6,859 bases of DNA. Source: Porticoccaceae bacterium (GTDB taxonomy: Bacteria; Pseudomonadota; Gammaproteobacteria; Pseudomonadales; Porticoccaceae). A program made the position numbers and the translations under genes. The notes under the pieces were generated by a model. That model had not been told where the DNA came from. It made no database searches and saw only the letters and a list, made by a program, of their open reading frames with translations. The DNA lies in NCBI GenBank assembly GCA_017858295.1, contig JAFMBU010000088.1:1-6859 (forward strand), written 5' to 3'. Shown piece by piece: positions 5,118 to 6,859 of this stretch; position 1 is the stretch's first letter, and every line of letters starts with the position of its first letter.

Positions 5118-6521
5118 ATGATTCCTGTTATCGCCCTTGTTGGGCGCCCCAATGTTGGTAAATCAACTCTTTTCAATCGACTCACACGCAGTCGCGACGC
5201 TCTGGTGGCCAACTATTCCGGCCTGACCCGCGATCGCAAGTACGGTGATGGTGAGATGTATGACCGTCGCTTTATGGTGATTGATACCGGAGGTATCAGC
5301 GGCGAGGAAGAGGGCATAGATGTAGGTATGGCAGAACAGTCCCTACTGGCCATGGATGAAGCCGATATTGTGCTGTTTATTGTCGACTGTCGCTCGGGCA
5401 TTATTGCTGCGGATCATATGATCGCCGAGACCCTGCGCAAGAAAAATCGCAAAGTCTATCTGGTGGCCAATAAGATCGATGGTTTGGATCCTGCAGAGGC
5501 ACTGGCTGATTTTTATCAGTTGGGTTTCTCTGGAATGTTCCCCACCACAGCTACTCATGGCCGCGGCGTTCGCTCCATGATGGAAGAGCTTCTCGAGCCC
5601 TATCCTGAATATGCTGAACCGGATAACAGCGGTTTAAACGGCATTCGAATTGGCGTGGTTGGACGTCCCAATGTGGGCAAATCAACTCTGGTCAATCGCC
5701 TGCTCGGTGAAGATCGGGTAGTAGTCTTCGATGAGGCCGGCACCACTCGCGACAGTGTCTATATCGACTATGAGCGTCACGGCAAAAAGTACACGCTAAT
5801 CGACACCGCGGGTATCCGTAAGCGCAAAAACATTAAATTAGCGATTGAGAAATTCTCTATTGTTAAAACCCTACAGGCAATTGATGACGCCAATGTAGTG
5901 GTGCTGATGGTTGATGCTCATGAAGGGTTGGTCGAGCAAGATCTTCACTTGATGGGCTCAGTCATTGACGCCGGCCGCGGTTTGGTTATTGGCGTCAACA
6001 AGTGGGATGGTCTCGAGCCAGAAAAGCGCGAGAAGATCAAAGAAGATATTAAGCGTCGACTGCGCTTTGCTGAATTCGCCGATGTGCACTTTATCTCAGC
6101 GTTGCATGGCACAGGTGTGGGTAATCTCTATGACTCCATCGAGAATGCCTACCGCGCTGCCACCGACGCCCTGAGTGCTTCACGCTTGACCAAGGTCTTG
6201 GAAGGCGCAGTAGAAGAGCATCAGCCGCCTCTAGTGCACGGACGACGGATTAAGTTGCGCTTTGCCCACGCCGGTGGGCGCAACCCACCCGTTATTATTA
6301 TTCACGGCAATCAGACTGATTCAGTGCCGGCCCAATACACTCGCTACCTGGAAAAGATCTTCCGTCGCGAGCTGGGTTTACATGGTACGCCGGTGCGAGT
6401 GGAATTTCGCACCTCAGAGAACCCCTACAGCACTAAAGGCAAAGCGGTAAATAAGCCCACCTTTAAGAAAAAGCCAGTTACCAAGTACAGCAAGCGGCAA
6501 GACGATAAGAAAAAGAAGTAG
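5118..6521 (+). CDS. der: Der (EngA), double-domain ribosome assembly GTPase
   Basis: Der binds the maturing 50S subunit and is essential for its assembly in the bacteria where this has been tested. It is cytosolic, with two GTPase domains in tandem and a C-terminal KH-like domain. Domain 1 has the P-loop GRPNVGKST (9-17), DTGG (56-59) and NKID (118-121). Domain 2 has GRPNVGKST (182-190), GTTRDS (208-213), DTAG (229-232) and NKWD (294-297). The KH-like domain covers about 350-435, with VEEHQPPLVHGRR (365-377) and HAGGRNPPVIIIHGNQ (384-399). A very basic Lys-rich tail (438-467) probably contacts rRNA. The inter-domain linker (about 161-174) is short and lacks the long acidic insertion of E. 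coli Der, so the protein has 467 residues against 490. The ATG start gives the family-typical MIPVIALVGRP. No Shine-Dalgarno is visible in the 6 nt after the upstream T-run. In enterics der follows bamB directly; here two genes intervene. Confidence 0.97.
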   Translation: MIPVIALVGRPNVGKSTLFNRLTRSRDALVANYSGLTRDRKYGDGEMYDRRFMVIDTGGISGEEEGIDVGMAEQSLLAMDEADIVLFIVDCRSGIIAADHMIAETLRKKNRKVYLVANKIDGLDPAEALADFYQLGFSGMFPTTATHGRGVRSMMEELLEPYPEYAEPDNSGLNGIRIGVVGRPNVGKSTLVNRLLGEDRVVVFDEAGTTRDSVYIDYERHGKKYTLIDTAGIRKRKNIKLAIEKFSIVKTLQAIDDANVVVLMVDAHEGLVEQDLHLMGSVIDAGRGLVIGVNKWDGLEPEKREKIKEDIKRRLRFAEFADVHFISALHGTGVGNLYDSIENAYRAATDALSASRLTKVLEGAVEEHQPPLVHGRRIKLRFAHAGGRNPPVIIIHGNQTDSVPAQYTRYLEKIFRRELGLHGTPVRVEFRTSENPYSTKGKAVNKPTFKKKPVTKYSKRQDDKKKK

Positions 6522-6679
6522 CTGTTATGTCCGATGTCGACCAGCGATCACCCCAATCGCGGTGCATGGATCTCAGTAAATTTGGGTCATTCTCATCTTG
6601 CTAATGATAGATTTTTCAGGGCTGAGCTGTGCGCAAAAACTGCATTAACAAAAGCATGATATTTATTTACCGTTTACTG
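6522..6679 (+). other. Intergenic stretch between der and the tandem promoters
   Basis: This is the proximal part of a gap of more than 300 bp without a convincing gene. No clear intrinsic terminator for der is seen: the best hairpin (GCGAT 6544-6548 with ATCGC 6556-6560) has no T-tract. The segment 6635-6679 is A+T-rich, with A- and T-runs just upstream of the P1 -35, where an UP element that binds the RNA polymerase alpha subunit, and Fis sites, would be expected at an rRNA promoter. No specific Fis site could be assigned by eye. A 25-codon open frame at 6527-6604 has no supporting ribosome-binding site. Confidence 0.55.
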
Positions 6680-6707
6680 TTGACATGTTCAGCGCTGACG
6701 CTAGAAT
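6680..6707 (+). promoter_or_regulatory. P1: strong sigma70 promoter of rRNA type
   Basis: A perfect -35 TTGACA (6680-6685) is separated by 16 bp from the -10 TAGAAT (6702-6707, 5 of 6 to consensus). The discriminator is GCGCGCTCCC (6708-6717), and a start near 6714-6718 is expected. The 16-bp spacing and GC-rich discriminator are hallmarks of rRNA P1 promoters, which are shut down by ppGpp/DksA in E. coli. An A+T-rich upstream region supports high strength. Its target is most likely the rRNA operon beyond the right edge. Confidence 0.85.
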
Positions 6708-6716
6708 GCGCGCTCC

Positions 6717-6730
6717 CAACAGCAATGTTG
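6717..6730 (+). other. Small GNRA-loop hairpin at the 5' end of the P1 transcript
   Basis: CAACA (6717-6721) pairs with TGTTG (6726-6730) around GCAA, a GNRA-type tetraloop. It would sit at or within a few nucleotides of the 5' end of RNA made from P1. It has no T-tract, so it is not a terminator. A role in protecting the 5' end or in leader folding is inference; a 5-bp AT-containing stem could also be chance. Confidence 0.4.
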
Positions 6731-6791
6731 AGAAGCACAATTAAGACCAGTCACAGAGAGTGAATTCAGCGGTAATTAGTTCATTCTTAGG

Positions 6792-6819
6792 TTGACAAAA
6801 GGTTGGCGATCTATAGAAT
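6792..6819 (+). promoter_or_regulatory. P2: second rRNA-type sigma70 promoter
   Basis: TTGACA (6792-6797), a 16-bp spacer and TAGAAT (6814-6819) repeat exactly the elements of P1, 112 bp downstream of it. The discriminator ACGCCCCCC is again GC-rich. Transcription should start near 6826, so the RNA would begin almost directly with the boxB-like hairpin and boxA. Two tandem promoters at about this distance are typical of rRNA operons in E. coli and relatives. Confidence 0.87.
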
Positions 6820-6827
6820 ACGCCCCC

Positions 6828-6841
6828 CGCTCTGATGAGCG
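6828..6841 (+). promoter_or_regulatory. boxB-like stem-loop of the rRNA leader
   Basis: CGCTC (6828-6832) pairs with GAGCG (6837-6841) over the TGAT loop. It lies just downstream of the predicted P2 start and 4 nt before the boxA-like motif. In E. coli rRNA leaders a small boxB hairpin precedes boxA in the same order. The identification rests on position and structure, not on sequence conservation. Confidence 0.6.
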
Positions 6842-6845
6842 AATC

Positions 6846-6859
6846 GTTCTTTAAAAATT
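6846..6859 (+). promoter_or_regulatory. boxA antitermination element, running to the window edge
   Basis: GTTCTTTAAAA (6846-6856) matches the E. coli rRNA boxA GCTCTTTAACA at 9 of 11 bases. boxA in RNA is bound by NusB/NusE (S10) and helps build the antitermination complex that lets polymerase cross the untranslated rRNA operon and aids rRNA processing. A TCTTTAAAAATT continuation is usual in the 16S leaders of Pseudomonas-like gammaproteobacteria. It is the main evidence that the 16S rRNA gene follows outside the window. Confidence 0.8.

Noticed and set aside
6262..6450. Overlapping plus-strand open frame inside der
   Set aside because: It is an out-of-frame shadow of the KH-like domain coding region.
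6544..6560. Terminator for der
   Set aside because: The 5-bp GCGAT/ATCGC stem is short and has no following T-tract.
6527..6604. 25-codon open frame just after der
   Set aside because: It lacks a convincing ribosome-binding site and any recognisable sequence, and a frame this short is expected by chance.

Overview
This is a core-genome segment of a gammaproteobacterium, probably a free-living (perhaps marine) lineage distant from the enterics. The evidence is the gene order ispG-hisS-yfgM-bamB...der, which is the classic gammaproteobacterial arrangement. The proteins can be followed along their E. coli counterparts from memory almost end to end, and base composition looks balanced. The genus cannot be fixed from the sequence alone.

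Layout, all genes on the + strand: (1) 1-414 is the 3' end of ispG, carrying all the Fe-S ligands. (2) 401-484 is a degenerate six-copy, 14-bp tandem repeat that begins inside the last ispG codons and fills most of the gap before hisS. (3) 498-3634 holds hisS, yfgM and bamB, tightly packed (SD over a stop codon, then a 4-nt ATGA overlap) and closed by a strong intrinsic terminator at 3657-3691. (4) 3748-5014 holds an unrecognised 213-residue protein and a sigma-like glutathione S-transferase, 22 bp apart and closed by a second hairpin/T-tract at 5082-5111. This pair splits the usual bamB-der junction. (5) 5118-6521 is der, the double-GTPase ribosome assembly factor, which starts just after that hairpin and has no visible Shine-Dalgarno. 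(6) 6522-6859 has no convincing gene. It carries two TTGACA-16-TAGAAT promoters 112 bp apart with GC-rich discriminators, then a short stem-loop and a boxA-like element that runs into the window edge. This is the architecture of an rRNA operon P1/P2 control region, so a 16S rRNA gene most likely follows just outside the window.

Functionally the segment joins isoprenoid synthesis (IspG), tRNA-His charging (HisS), envelope protein export and outer-membrane assembly (YfgM, BamB) and 50S maturation (Der), with Der next to a probable rRNA operon. I see no defence system, mobile element, CRISPR array or other clearly new system. The points most worth following are the repeat at the ispG end, a 21-bp near-perfect palindrome inside hisS, the unrecognised gene beside the GST, the terminator/promoter overlap before der, and the twin rRNA-type promoters.
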